DNA of 64,000 nucleotides from Chloroflexota bacterium (GTDB lineage: Bacteria; Chloroflexota; Anaerolineae; Aggregatilineales; Phototrophicaceae): the NCBI GenBank assembly GCA_023430545.1, contig JAEZAF010000199.1, forward strand, positions 32,915-96,914. The letters run 5' to 3'. Position 1 is the stretch's first letter; each line of letters opens with the position of its first letter. The notes below the pieces were generated by a model. The model was given only the letters and a program-made list of their open reading frames with translations, was not told the DNA's origin and did not search any database. The position numbers and the translations under genes are program-made. This document shows positions 27,187 through 36,615 of this stretch, one piece after another.

Positions 27187-28938
27187 CTATCGGATCTCGA
27201 ACGGCATCAGCGCCTGTGCCGACCCGTTGAGTGTCTTGCGCACACCGGTGTACAGATAGCTCAGCCCGGCTAACGGCATCAGCGCACGTACTGCCTGTTG
27301 AATCATCTTCGGGGGCTGCTGTTTCTTCGGCTTTTCGCGGTAAATCCGCAGCGGGACGGAAGACGGTAGCTGCGCCAGTTCGCGTGCCTTTTGCACTGCC
27401 GTGTCAAGATTGCCCAGCTCATCGACCAGACCGTTAGCAAGCGCCTGTTCACCCGTCCACACACGACCGCTGCCGACCTGATCGACAGATTCAGCCGTCA
27501 TGCCACGACTGGCCGCCACCCGCTCAACAAACTGGTCATAGATGCGCTCGATAACCCGGCGCACCGAGCGGCGCTGCTCATCGGTAAACGGCGCAGTGTC
27601 GGAGAAGATCATGGCGTTACGTCCGCGCCAGAAGTTCAGCCGGTTGATATGCAGCCGCTGGAACAGGCCCGGTGTCACCGACTTGCCATTGATTACGCCA
27701 ATCGAACCGGTAATGGTCCCCGGTTGGGCGACGATATACTTGGCCGGTGTCGCGATATAGTATCCACCGGATGCAGCGACCGCATTCATGTAGACGACCA
27801 CAGGCCGAGTCTTCGCGAGCTGTTCCAGCGCGGAAGTCATCGCCTCGGATGCAGCCGCGGAACCTCCCGGACTATCGATAAACAGCACGACGGCTGCGGC
27901 GTTCTCATCTTCGATCAACTGTCGCACCCGCTGCACGACCGTGGCATCGCCAAGCTGGGTTTCCCGCACCAGCGGCAGTGGTAACGGCATGGGTATCGGT
28001 GGCGGTTCCTGGCTTTCACCGGAGACGATCATACCAGTCAGTTCCAGCACTGCCACATACTTCGACTGCACTTTATGCCATTTATCAGCAAGCTGCATTC
28101 GTGCTTCGTCCCAGTACACCAGTTGCTCAACCTCCAGATGATCCGGGATCTGCTCTTCGTTCAGCAGTGCATCCACCCATCCACCTGCCGCTGCATCGTG
28201 ATCGATGTAGGGGGCGTTATCGATCATGGACTGGATATCGGCTTCCGGACGCTGACGCCCTTCTGCAATCGCTCGGACGAGCTGACTGTAGCGCGAATCC
28301 AGCAGCCATTCGAGCTGCTGACGTCCCTCTTCTGAGATGTCACTGCGGCTGACCGCATCCAGCGCGCCTTTATAGGGTGAGATCGCTACCACATCGATGC
28401 TGACTCCTACCTGATCCAGCGCATCCTTCAGAAATACCGCCTGCTGGTTAAGGCCAATCGTCGCGACAATGCCACCTGGCTGCATCAGGATCTTATCGGC
28501 AGCCGATGCGATGTAATACATTGCAAGATCGTATTCCTGCGCATAACAGACTGCCTGCTTGCCGGATTTACGAAACAGCAGCAGACTGTCCCGCAGGGTC
28601 TGCAGGTCCGCCAGTGTCATCGCGAAACCGCGCAGCATCAGCAGAACACCTTTGACACGCGCATCCCGCGCCACACGACGCAGTGCCCGGTCGAATTCAA
28701 GCAGGCTCATCGGCGGCTCACCAAACAGCCGCTGCTCGATAAAATTGCGCTCGGTTGGCAGCGGCGGCATGACCGGGTCCAGTTCGAAGACTACATAGTC
28801 GATCTCGAAACGCTCCCGCACCCGATTCGCCACCGTGGTTGCCGCCTCACCGATAATATTCAGGCTGGCTTCCATCAGCGGTGAGGGGCCTTTGTTCTGT
28901 TTTGTCTTTTTGCTCTGCTTACGATTGATCGTTGTCAT
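27187..28938 (-). CDS. sppA: signal peptide peptidase SppA (67K type)
   Basis: Serine-lysine protease of family S49 that digests leftover signal peptides and other peptides. 583 residues with two S49 halves. Expected catalytic Lys190 lies in SPYKGALDAVSR (first half) and Ser390 in AVAASGGYYIATP (second half). The sequence FIDSPGGSAAAS just before the second site is typical. Unlike E. coli SppA, there is no clear N-terminal membrane helix, only a Lys/Gln-rich start. I chose the ATG at 28938 because AAGGA lies 5 nt upstream; the frame runs back to 28989. The phosphoesterase gene ends 37 nt upstream, so they are likely co-transcribed. Confidence 0.88.
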   Translation of the reverse strand: MTTINRKQSKKTKQNKGPSPLMEASLNIIGEAATTVANRVRERFEIDYVVFELDPVMPPLPTERNFIEQRLFGEPPMSLLEFDRALRRVARDARVKGVLLMLRGFAMTLADLQTLRDSLLLFRKSGKQAVCYAQEYDLAMYYIASAADKILMQPGGIVATIGLNQQAVFLKDALDQVGVSIDVVAISPYKGALDAVSRSDISEEGRQQLEWLLDSRYSQLVRAIAEGRQRPEADIQSMIDNAPYIDHDAAAGGWVDALLNEEQIPDHLEVEQLVYWDEARMQLADKWHKVQSKYVAVLELTGMIVSGESQEPPPIPMPLPLPLVRETQLGDATVVQRVRQLIEDENAAAVVLFIDSPGGSAAASEAMTSALEQLAKTRPVVVYMNAVAASGGYYIATPAKYIVAQPGTITGSIGVINGKSVTPGLFQRLHINRLNFWRGRNAMIFSDTAPFTDEQRRSVRRVIERIYDQFVERVAASRGMTAESVDQVGSGRVWTGEQALANGLVDELGNLDTAVQKARELAQLPSSVPLRIYREKPKKQQPPKMIQQAVRALMPLAGLSYLYTGVRKTLNGSAQALMPFEIR

Positions 28939-28975
28939 GATCATCCTTTTGGGTCTGAGCGTCGGTTGATCGCTC

Positions 28976-29569
28976 TCAGGCATAGTCACTCAAAGACAGC
29001 GGCTCAATCACCGGCGCTGTGAGATCATACAGATCGAATGTCAGATCTGTGAGGTGTAAAATCCCATAGGTATGAGAGCTGGAGCGCACGCTCTTGAATG
29101 TATAAAGCGATCCCGGGTTCACCACACAGCCCTGCTTGACCTTCACAAACAGCGGGACATGCGTGTGTCCGGTGATGAGGACATCGCATCGCAGCGAAGT
29201 CAGCATCATATTCAGCAGCGTATCGGAGATATGATCCCGATACAACCCCCATAGATTATTGCCAGGCTTCCCGTGACACATAAACAGGCTTCGGTTAAAA
29301 AGTTCACCGTGCCAGTCAACAGCCAGATTACGCAGAAAAGCAACGTTTTCTGGCGCAAGATCATAATACCACTCGTCATGATTACCGCGCACAGTCGTGA
29401 TATTGCGCCGCCGAATCAGCTCAACGACACGATCCTGCTCAGGACCGCGTCCGACGAGATCACCCGCGCACAGGATATGTGCAACACGGTGGTGGTTATC
29501 AAGTCTGTTCAGTGTCAGTTCAAGTGCACGGTAGTCTCCATGTATATCCGATATAATCCCAATATCCAT
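28976..29569 (-). CDS. calcineurin-like metallophosphoesterase
   Basis: 197 residues with GIISDIHGDY, CAGDLVGRG, RGNHDEW, CHGKPG, GHTHVPLF and NPGSLYTFK, the ordered metal-binding motifs of the YfcE-like small phosphoesterases. It is a paralogue of the gene at 14998-15615, with the same length class but different neighbours. AGGA precedes the ATG by about 8 nt. It heads a two-gene unit with sppA. Substrate unknown. Confidence 0.87.
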   Translation of the reverse strand: MDIGIISDIHGDYRALELTLNRLDNHHRVAHILCAGDLVGRGPEQDRVVELIRRRNITTVRGNHDEWYYDLAPENVAFLRNLAVDWHGELFNRSLFMCHGKPGNNLWGLYRDHISDTLLNMMLTSLRCDVLITGHTHVPLFVKVKQGCVVNPGSLYTFKSVRSSSHTYGILHLTDLTFDLYDLTAPVIEPLSLSDYA

Positions 29570-29672
29570 CTACAAGTCCTACAGTATTCGAAATATGCTG
29601 TTATTATAACGCCTTGGTTTCAAATGAGGGTGGGTAGAGTTTAAACCTCGACTTAGAATCAACTGAAGTGCT

Positions 29673-30893
29673 TTGATTTTCCCGATAAATACACCCGGCA
29701 AAACTGATTTGCGTCCTTTAATTTCAACTTTCTCATCTTTCATATGTTTTACAGCATGCATGCTGCTTTTGATGGCAGCCCCGCTGACCGTTCGTAGCCA
29801 GTCCGGCAGTACGCTGCCCTGTACGGAGCGAGAGACACATGTCTCACGCATCCCAACCGCCAGTACAGAGATTTTCTGTCTGGAGCGCGTGGTTGAGTTG
29901 AACAATGCGCCAGAAATGAGCTTCACCGCCCTTGCCACCTTTCCTGACGGACGCCTTTTCACCATATCACCGACCGCAGGCACCCTGATCGAAATCACCG
30001 ACACCAACGATGATGCCGTACCCGACACACCCATTATCCTCGCTGAAGCTCTGGAACGTCCCGCCAGCCTGACCACTTATCAGGATGCCCTGTATATCAC
30101 CGGCGGATCTATGGTTTATCGCTGGACTGAAGATGGGGGCCTCGAAACCCTTGTTTCTGATCTGCCAAGCGGAACTGGTTACTGGAACGGGGGCATAGCT
30201 GTCGGTGGCATTGAGGAAAGTGAGAGGCTTTATGTTGGGGTTGGTGCAAGGTGTGATCTGTGTGACGAAGCACTCAACGACACAGAGCACGGCGTGATCC
30301 TGAGTTTCGCGCTGGACGGGTCAGACCGTCAGCTTATCGCTACCGGCTTCCGTCATCCCAGCGGACTGATGTGGTATCAGGAAAGTCTGTGGGTGACCGA
30401 TGTCTCTCCGCAGCAGCTCAGCACTGGACGCTATGACGAGCTGAATCGGATCAACCTGAGTTCATCGGGTGACATTCCTGATTATGGCGCACCGTTCTGT
30501 CTGGCTGGCAGCACCGCTATCGGCAGCCACAACTGTGATGGCACTATTCCCCCTGTCCTGACCTTTTCTTCAGGCAGCAATCCCATCGCCCTGACGCCGT
30601 ATCAGGGGACGGCCTTCACGCCTTACGATGGTTACCTTACCATCGCTTTCAGTGGGACAGCCCATGCCAGCCGGATGCGCGGCTATACACTGGAGTTCGT
30701 TTGGCCTGAAGGTGATACCGCGCTGACGGCCGTCCCTGCCTTTCCTGACCGTGATCAACAGTATGGCGGTGTGGGCTTTTATCCACATCACGTCTATGGT
30801 ACTGCACTCAGTCCGGAAGGATGGATCTATATCAGCACCGGCGGGGGCAGCATTTATGTGGTCCGTCCCGTACAGCCTGATCCAAAACGCTAA
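29673..30893 (+). CDS. secreted beta-propeller (sorbosone dehydrogenase-like)
   Basis: 406 residues. An N-terminal hydrophobic stretch (ICFTACMLLLMAAPLTV, ~24-40) acts as signal peptide. The rest is a propeller with the GSDH/PQQ-type phrases FPDGRLFTISPTAGTLIEI, NGGIAVGG, LIATGFRHPSGLMW and AFSGTAHASRMRGY. Six Cys, including a CDLC pair, suggest disulfides outside the cell. The start appears to be TTG at 29673; the only ATG (29757) would cut into the signal. It is related in fold, not closely in sequence, to the gene at 1801-3090. Its stop overlaps the convergent WD40 gene by 4 nt. Confidence 0.75.
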   Translation: MIFPINTPGKTDLRPLISTFSSFICFTACMLLLMAAPLTVRSQSGSTLPCTERETHVSRIPTASTEIFCLERVVELNNAPEMSFTALATFPDGRLFTISPTAGTLIEITDTNDDAVPDTPIILAEALERPASLTTYQDALYITGGSMVYRWTEDGGLETLVSDLPSGTGYWNGGIAVGGIEESERLYVGVGARCDLCDEALNDTEHGVILSFALDGSDRQLIATGFRHPSGLMWYQESLWVTDVSPQQLSTGRYDELNRINLSSSGDIPDYGAPFCLAGSTAIGSHNCDGTIPPVLTFSSGSNPIALTPYQGTAFTPYDGYLTIAFSGTAHASRMRGYTLEFVWPEGDTALTAVPAFPDRDQQYGGVGFYPHHVYGTALSPEGWIYISTGGGSIYVVRPVQPDPKR

Positions 30894-31837
30894 CTTTCGC
30901 CAATACTCCAGATGCGCACCGAATTGTCCCCGCCTCCGGAAACGAGCATCGTACCCGTAGGGTTAAACGCCAGAGCCATCACCGGCTTGGTATGCGCTGA
31001 CAAGGTGGCAACAGCGTCGCGCATATCCAGCCTCCCTTTGGACAGCACCGTTTCCATATCCCAGATGCGGATCTGATAATCACGACCACCCGTCACCAAC
31101 AGTTTTTCGTCAGGGCTGAAGGCGATGGAGTCTGCCCCATCTTCGTGCGCATCGATCACCGCTTTCAGTTCCTGTCGTTCTGTGTCCCATAAGTGTACTG
31201 CACCATCCTTTGATGCAGATGCCAGCAGCGTCCGCGCGGGATTCAGTGTCAGCCGCCGTACCCAGTTCTCATGCTGACCGATCAGGGACGCCGCAGTCGC
31301 ATCCGGGATATTCCACATCAGGATTTTGCGATCACGACTGGCGGACAGCAGCGTAGCGTCGTTCAAAAATACAACGCTGTTGATTTCTCCTGTATGTGCT
31401 GCAAAGGAGCTGTGCAATGCTCCACCTGCTGCCATATCCCACAGATATATCCGATGCTCGACCCCCGCCGCCGCCAGCCAGCGTCTATCCGGGCTGAAGG
31501 CCACCGTATTCAGCGCATCTTTATACCCCGTCAGGCGCAGCATGGGTGCGGTCGTCTGACTCACATCCCATACATACGAGACAAGATCCGCCCCCACCGT
31601 CGCCAGATAGCGCCCGTGCGGATCAAAATCAAGTGACTTGACCGGCGCATCATGTCCTGTCAGCACCTGATCGGCCTTTGTGCCGATACCATCAATATAG
31701 AGCTGCACGGTATTACCGCTGCCCAACGCCAGCACACGGCCATCAGGTGTCCAGCGCAGTTCATGCACCCACCCATAGCGCAGTTTGATAAGTTCTGTAA
31801 GATGGGCTGCATTTCCCGGCTCAATTACACTTCGCAT
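30890..31837 (-). CDS. WD40-repeat protein
   Basis: 315 residues made almost wholly of seven WD40 repeats, with repeated GH-x(n)-WD units such as LTGHDAPVKSLDFDPHGRYLA, IYLWDMA, LMWNIPD and IRIWDME. A single propeller without any kinase, caspase or membrane domain. No signal peptide is visible, so it is probably a cytoplasmic scaffold. It converges on the propeller gene with overlapping stops and has an AAAGG about 12 nt before the ATG. Partner unknown. Confidence 0.88.
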   Translation of the reverse strand: MRSVIEPGNAAHLTELIKLRYGWVHELRWTPDGRVLALGSGNTVQLYIDGIGTKADQVLTGHDAPVKSLDFDPHGRYLATVGADLVSYVWDVSQTTAPMLRLTGYKDALNTVAFSPDRRWLAAAGVEHRIYLWDMAAGGALHSSFAAHTGEINSVVFLNDATLLSASRDRKILMWNIPDATAASLIGQHENWVRRLTLNPARTLLASASKDGAVHLWDTERQELKAVIDAHEDGADSIAFSPDEKLLVTGGRDYQIRIWDMETVLSKGRLDMRDAVATLSAHTKPVMALAFNPTGTMLVSGGGDNSVRIWSIGES

Positions 31838-31974
31838 CAGACTGTATCACCTTTCATCGCCACATTTGACGGTCATTGTGCTACTATCTTAACGCGCTGG
31901 ATGAAATACACCTGCGTGATTGTGACGTTTTACACAAATATTTACAGACGTAGAGCTTGGATCTGGTCATCAAC

Positions 31975-33108
31975 GTGACTCATATCGGAATCAACGCCCA
32001 TCTGTTATCTGGTCAGTCTGGTTATCGCAGTGCGGGAATCCACAGCTACATCCATAACATGCTGATGCACATTGGAGACGCTGTGCCCCCTGACTGGCAC
32101 CTCACCGTCATGGCTGGTCAGCAGGCACAAACCGATTATCCGGGAGTCACCATGCGCCGCTCCCGCTGGCATACTGAACGCCCGCTCAACCGCATTCTAT
32201 GGGAGCAGGCCGTTCAGCCCTTCAGCCTTCATGATTTCGATCTCTACCACGCAATGGCCTTTGTTTCACCACTGCTGCTGACAAAGCCCAGTGTCGTCAC
32301 CGTCTATGACCTGAGCTTCATACATTATCCACAGGTACTGACAACAGCACGGCGTCTATACCTTCAGATGTTCACAAGGCTAAGCTGTCAGCGTGCAAAC
32401 CGCGTGATCGCTATTTCGCACAGCACGGCACGCGATCTTGAGCAGTCATTCGGACTTCCAGGCGACAAAATCGATGTCGCAGCATGCGGTTATGACACCG
32501 AGCGCTTCAGACCGCTTGATCCTGCCGAGGTTGCTGCCTTCCGTCAGCAGCAGGGCCTGCCAGAGCGTTTCTGGCTGTTTATCGGCACGCTGGAACCCCG
32601 CAAAAACCTTCCGACTCTTTTACAGGCATACGCCGCGCTTCCACAAAGTGAGCGTCTGCCGCTGTTTCTGGCAGGTGGCCGGGGCTGGATGGCCGATGAG
32701 ATCGATACTGCCATCGAAAAGTACAACTTGAAAGACGATGTGTTTTTTCCGGGGTTTGTGCCTGCTCAGGATCTGGCACTCTGGTACAATAGCGCGGAAG
32801 TATTTATCTATCCGTCGGTTTATGAAGGCTTTGGCCTGCCGGTTCTGGAGGCTATGGCCTGCGGCACGCCCGTTATCATTTCGGATGCCAGCTCGCTGCC
32901 AGAAGTTGCAGGCAGCAGCGGCCTTCAGATCGATCCCTATAACGTCACTGAATGGACAGAGGCGCTGCAACGCGCCTTTCATGATGAGCTATGGCAGGAA
33001 CAGACTCGAAGACAAGGCTTAATGGAAGCGCAGCGGTATCGCTGGACAAAGACCGCTCAGGCAACGGTCACCAGCTACCAAAAGGCACTGGACAGCCGCA
33101 CACCGTGA
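31975..33108 (+). CDS. GT4-family glycosyltransferase
   Basis: 377-residue GT-B fold glycosyltransferase (group 1). The N-terminal acceptor domain begins IGINAHLLSGQSGYRSAGIH; the donor domain has the hinge FIGTLEPRKNL and the nucleotide-sugar motif YPSVYEGFGLPVLEAMACGTPVI (EX7E type). I placed the start at the GTG at 31975, where the family N-terminus begins; the frame is open back to a TTG at 31957. Its TGA overlaps the GTG of the next gene (GTGA), so it is coupled to a polyprenyl sugar transferase. The pair probably builds a surface polysaccharide repeat unit. Confidence 0.87.
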   Translation: MTHIGINAHLLSGQSGYRSAGIHSYIHNMLMHIGDAVPPDWHLTVMAGQQAQTDYPGVTMRRSRWHTERPLNRILWEQAVQPFSLHDFDLYHAMAFVSPLLLTKPSVVTVYDLSFIHYPQVLTTARRLYLQMFTRLSCQRANRVIAISHSTARDLEQSFGLPGDKIDVAACGYDTERFRPLDPAEVAAFRQQQGLPERFWLFIGTLEPRKNLPTLLQAYAALPQSERLPLFLAGGRGWMADEIDTAIEKYNLKDDVFFPGFVPAQDLALWYNSAEVFIYPSVYEGFGLPVLEAMACGTPVIISDASSLPEVAGSSGLQIDPYNVTEWTEALQRAFHDELWQEQTRRQGLMEAQRYRWTKTAQATVTSYQKALDSRTP

Positions 33109-34532
33109 CCGCTGCACCTGATCAGCTTCGCAATCCGATGCCCATCGTCGATTTTGCTCTTGCATGCCTTGCCTTCGTTCTGGCCTATATCGCACGCTAC
33201 GAACTGGAGATCTTCCGCCCAGTACTGGAAGTCAACAGTGCGCCGTTTGCCCCTTATATCCCCTACATGCTGATTTTTGCCGTCTGGCTCCAGTTCCAGT
33301 ATCGCGGCGTGGGACTATATCGCATTGTGCGTGGACGTTCATGGGTTGAAGAGGTCTACACTATCATTAACGGTGTCGCCAGCGCCACCCTGACCCTGTT
33401 CGCGGTCAGTTTCTTCACACAGCCTTATGTTTTCAGCCGCCTGATGCTGATCTATGCCGCTGGTATCACCATTGTGCTGCTGGCGCTGGCACGGGTTGTC
33501 CAGCGCAGCGTGCTGGCCTATCTGCGCAGTAAAGGCGTCGGTGTCCAGAACGTGCTGATCGTCGGCGCGGGTGATGTGGGTCAGGCGGTTCTGAGGACGA
33601 TCATGGCCCGAAAGGAACTCGGATACCGGCCCATTGGCTACCTTGACGATGATCCCTCTCGCGGCATGGTTAATCTGGGTCGGGTACGTGGGCTTGGACG
33701 TCTGGATCAGTTCGAGGATGTGTTGAAACAGGAAGCGGTTGAACTGGTGATCATCACCCTGCGCTGGAAGCATCACGACCTGATTATGGATCTGCTGGAA
33801 ACCTGCCAGCGTCTGAACATCGAAGTGCGCGTCGTGCCGGATGTTTTCCAGCTTAATCTGCGTCAGGTCAACATTGAAAACCTAGACGGTATCCCGCTGC
33901 TAGGTGTAAATGGCAGCGTCCCGCTGCGCGGCGGCGGTCGTCTGGTCAAACGGGTGCTCGACATCCTGATTATCGTGCTCGGTTCGCCGCTCTGGGTGCC
34001 GCTCTTCCTGCTGATCGCCCTGCTGCTGCTGTTTGAAGGCAAAGGCCCGATCTTTTATACGCAGAAACGCATCGGCGAAAATGGCCGTCCGTTCAACATG
34101 ATCAAATTCCGCAGCATGATCCCCAATGCGGACCAGTACCGCCAGCAGATCGTTGAACAGAATCAGCTTGACCCGCGCCATCCGAAGCTGGTCGATGACC
34201 CTCGTGTGACCCGTATTGGCCGTGTCCTGCGGCAGACCAGCCTCGACGAACTGCCAAATATCCTCAACGTCCTTCAGGGGCAGATGAGTCTGGTCGGGCC
34301 GCGCCCACCTACCCCTGATGAAGTCGCACTGTACGAAAGCTGGCATATGCAGCGCCTGCAAACCATGCCGGGTATTACCGGTCTCTGGCAGATCAGCGGA
34401 CGCAGTGATGTACCCTTCGATGAGATGTGCCTGCTCGACATTTATTACATCGAAAACTGGTCCATCCGGCTCGATGCACAGATCCTGATGATGACGCTTC
34501 CACGCGTCATCCTGCGGCAGGGCGCATATTAA
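33105..34532 (+). CDS. polyprenyl glycosylphosphotransferase (exopolysaccharide initiation)
   Basis: 475 residues of the WbaP/UndPP-glucose phosphotransferase type, which transfers a sugar-1-phosphate to undecaprenyl phosphate at the membrane. About four N-terminal helices, a Rossmann-like CoA-binding domain (VLIVGAGDVGQAV ... GYLDDD), one reentrant helix, then the catalytic bacterial sugar transferase domain with KRVLDI, FYTQKRIGENG, IKFRSM, LDELPN and SLVGPRPPTP. The GTG at 33105 overlaps the preceding stop; an ATG at 33138 is the alternative. It begins 35-80 nt before the first helix. Followed by a convergent gene 23 nt away with no terminator between. Confidence 0.9.
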   Translation: MTAAPDQLRNPMPIVDFALACLAFVLAYIARYELEIFRPVLEVNSAPFAPYIPYMLIFAVWLQFQYRGVGLYRIVRGRSWVEEVYTIINGVASATLTLFAVSFFTQPYVFSRLMLIYAAGITIVLLALARVVQRSVLAYLRSKGVGVQNVLIVGAGDVGQAVLRTIMARKELGYRPIGYLDDDPSRGMVNLGRVRGLGRLDQFEDVLKQEAVELVIITLRWKHHDLIMDLLETCQRLNIEVRVVPDVFQLNLRQVNIENLDGIPLLGVNGSVPLRGGGRLVKRVLDILIIVLGSPLWVPLFLLIALLLLFEGKGPIFYTQKRIGENGRPFNMIKFRSMIPNADQYRQQIVEQNQLDPRHPKLVDDPRVTRIGRVLRQTSLDELPNILNVLQGQMSLVGPRPPTPDEVALYESWHMQRLQTMPGITGLWQISGRSDVPFDEMCLLDIYYIENWSIRLDAQILMMTLPRVILRQGAY

Positions 34533-34555
34533 ACCAACGCACCACCTATCAGCAG

Positions 34556-36379
34556 TTACTTACGGAACTGCGTACCCTGCCACTCCGCGAACAACGCCTG
34601 TAACTGCAAGCGCTGATATTTCCCCGTCGATGTCACCGGAATTTCGCTGCCGAACACCGCCACTTTAGGTGCCTTTTCGAACGTCAGGCGTTCCCGACAG
34701 TAGTGAAGCACCTCATCAGCAGTCAGGGTCACACCCTCTTCGGGGACAATGTACGCCCCGACTTCTTCGCCGTAATAATCATTTTTGAAGGCAATCGCCA
34801 GCCCTACTTTGACGCCCGGGATATCGAGCAGCACTTCTTCAATATCGAATGGGCTGAACTTGACGCCACCGCGGTTGATCAGCTCCTTGATGCGTCCAGT
34901 GATGAAGAAGAACCGACGTCCACGTGCATCTGTCAGATAAAATCCCTCGTCACCGCTGCGGAACCAGCCGAATTTAAACGTCTCCTGATTGGCATCTGGC
35001 CGCTTGAAGTAACCCTGCATCACATTATGCCCACGCACACAGATTTCACCACGTTGGCCTTCATCGAGCATCTGACCATTCCCCGAAGTGTCAAAGATCG
35101 CCATTTCATTGGTGATGACCGGCATCCCGATACTGGGATAGCCGTGTTCCAGTATCCACTGCTGGTGCTCTTCCCAGGAGACATCAATCGGCAGAAAACA
35201 ACTGTAACAGGTAGTTTCACTCAGACCGTAACCGTGCAGGATCATGAAGCCGAACAGGTCTTCGAACTCACGCGCCAGTGTCATCGACAGCGTACCAGCC
35301 CCGCAGATAAAATGCCGAAAGTGCGTCAGGCCGCGCCGATGGATACCATCACCGAAGACCGGATTCCCGGCCTCAAGCTGCTTCTGACCGTGTTCCAGTA
35401 GAAATTGCAGCAGCGTCGGCACCACACTGACGACATTAACCTTTTCCTCGATCAACAGACGCCAGAAGTGACTCACCGAAAAGGCGCGATTCAGCACCAC
35501 TGATCCTCCCGCGTACAATGGAGTCATCAGCGTGACTACAATCCCGTTGACATGATGAATCGGCAGCACACACATCAGCCGCTGATTGCCAGTGATACCC
35601 TGCGCCTGCGAAATCGCAAAGGCATCCACCAGCAGATTGTACTGAGTCAGGATCACGCCCTTGGGTGCGCCGGTCGTGCCGCTGGTATAAACCAGCAGCG
35701 CCTCATCATCCAGCGTCGGCGTCGCCTCATTGACACGGATTGCGTCATCACTGGATTTAACGGGTGCGCCATCCCCCAGATAGGTGTATGGCAGATTTTT
35801 AACCATTGAGTGGAAGTGAATGTAATGGTCATTGGCGTTGCCGCCGACCTGTACAATCGCCTGAACATTTGGCGCACCGGAGTCGGGTTCACCATCGCCT
35901 CTGATGATGCGCTCTGCGCGTTCCAGATACTCTTCCCGCACCAGACAGACTTTCGCTTCGCTGTTGCGCAGGATAAAGGCAATCCGGCGGTCATCTTCCG
36001 CGATATTCTGCGGCGCGACACACGCACCAATGATCCAGCACGCGAAATAGATGACGACGGTATCACTGTGGTTGTAGGCCATCGTCGCCACCCGATCTCC
36101 ACGGCGGATACCGAGGTCATCATGCAGGAAGTTCGCCACCTGATGCACCCGCGCATTGAATTCGTTATATGAGAGGATCTCACGCTGGTTCTCAGCATCA
36201 TAGTGAATCAGATATGGACGACCACCCGCCACTTTGGACTGCATCGAGAGCAGATGACGGATATTCAGAAACGGCACCATCCGTTCGACTGGAGAGCGCC
36301 CGTTGAGATGCTGCGCCGTCAGGATATTCGCCTGTGCAGCAGACTCAGCCTGCTGCTGTTCATCATTCTGAACAAGCAT
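34556..36379 (-). CDS. AMP-forming acyl-CoA synthetase family protein
   Basis: 607-residue adenylate-forming enzyme (ANL superfamily). Motifs: YTSGTTGAPKG (P-loop), HGYGLSETT, WFRSGDEGF, RIKELINRGGVKFSPFDIEEVL and the C-terminal catalytic Lys in TSTGKYQR. It activates a carboxylic acid, probably a fatty acid, to acyl-AMP then acyl-CoA. The ATG at 36379 has AAAGGAG 6-7 nt upstream; a TTG frame start at 36397 lies before that site and is rejected. No carrier domain is fused. Chain specificity is not readable from sequence. Confidence 0.88.
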   Translation of the reverse strand: MLVQNDEQQQAESAAQANILTAQHLNGRSPVERMVPFLNIRHLLSMQSKVAGGRPYLIHYDAENQREILSYNEFNARVHQVANFLHDDLGIRRGDRVATMAYNHSDTVVIYFACWIIGACVAPQNIAEDDRRIAFILRNSEAKVCLVREEYLERAERIIRGDGEPDSGAPNVQAIVQVGGNANDHYIHFHSMVKNLPYTYLGDGAPVKSSDDAIRVNEATPTLDDEALLVYTSGTTGAPKGVILTQYNLLVDAFAISQAQGITGNQRLMCVLPIHHVNGIVVTLMTPLYAGGSVVLNRAFSVSHFWRLLIEEKVNVVSVVPTLLQFLLEHGQKQLEAGNPVFGDGIHRRGLTHFRHFICGAGTLSMTLAREFEDLFGFMILHGYGLSETTCYSCFLPIDVSWEEHQQWILEHGYPSIGMPVITNEMAIFDTSGNGQMLDEGQRGEICVRGHNVMQGYFKRPDANQETFKFGWFRSGDEGFYLTDARGRRFFFITGRIKELINRGGVKFSPFDIEEVLLDIPGVKVGLAIAFKNDYYGEEVGAYIVPEEGVTLTADEVLHYCRERLTFEKAPKVAVFGSEIPVTSTGKYQRLQLQALFAEWQGTQFRK

Positions 36380-36615
36380 TGAAATCTCCTTTAACAATCA
36401 ATATGCATAAAATCTTTATTAAATCATCAGCCAGCATTATACCCGTTGAACTATTGTGATATCAGCGTGCAATGATGGTCAGGTAAACGTCAGATAACCA
36501 TCCACTTGTTATGATACACTTTGTAAGTCATAGAACGACTGGAAAACCAATCGCCATGCGACCATTAACCATGCGCATGACTGCGCGCACTGTCCGATGT
36601 GGAGTTCAGATTTAA

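Noticed and set aside
29273..29644. 123-residue plus-strand frame with Met/Lys start
   Set aside because: Antisense to the phosphoesterase motifs; no domain.
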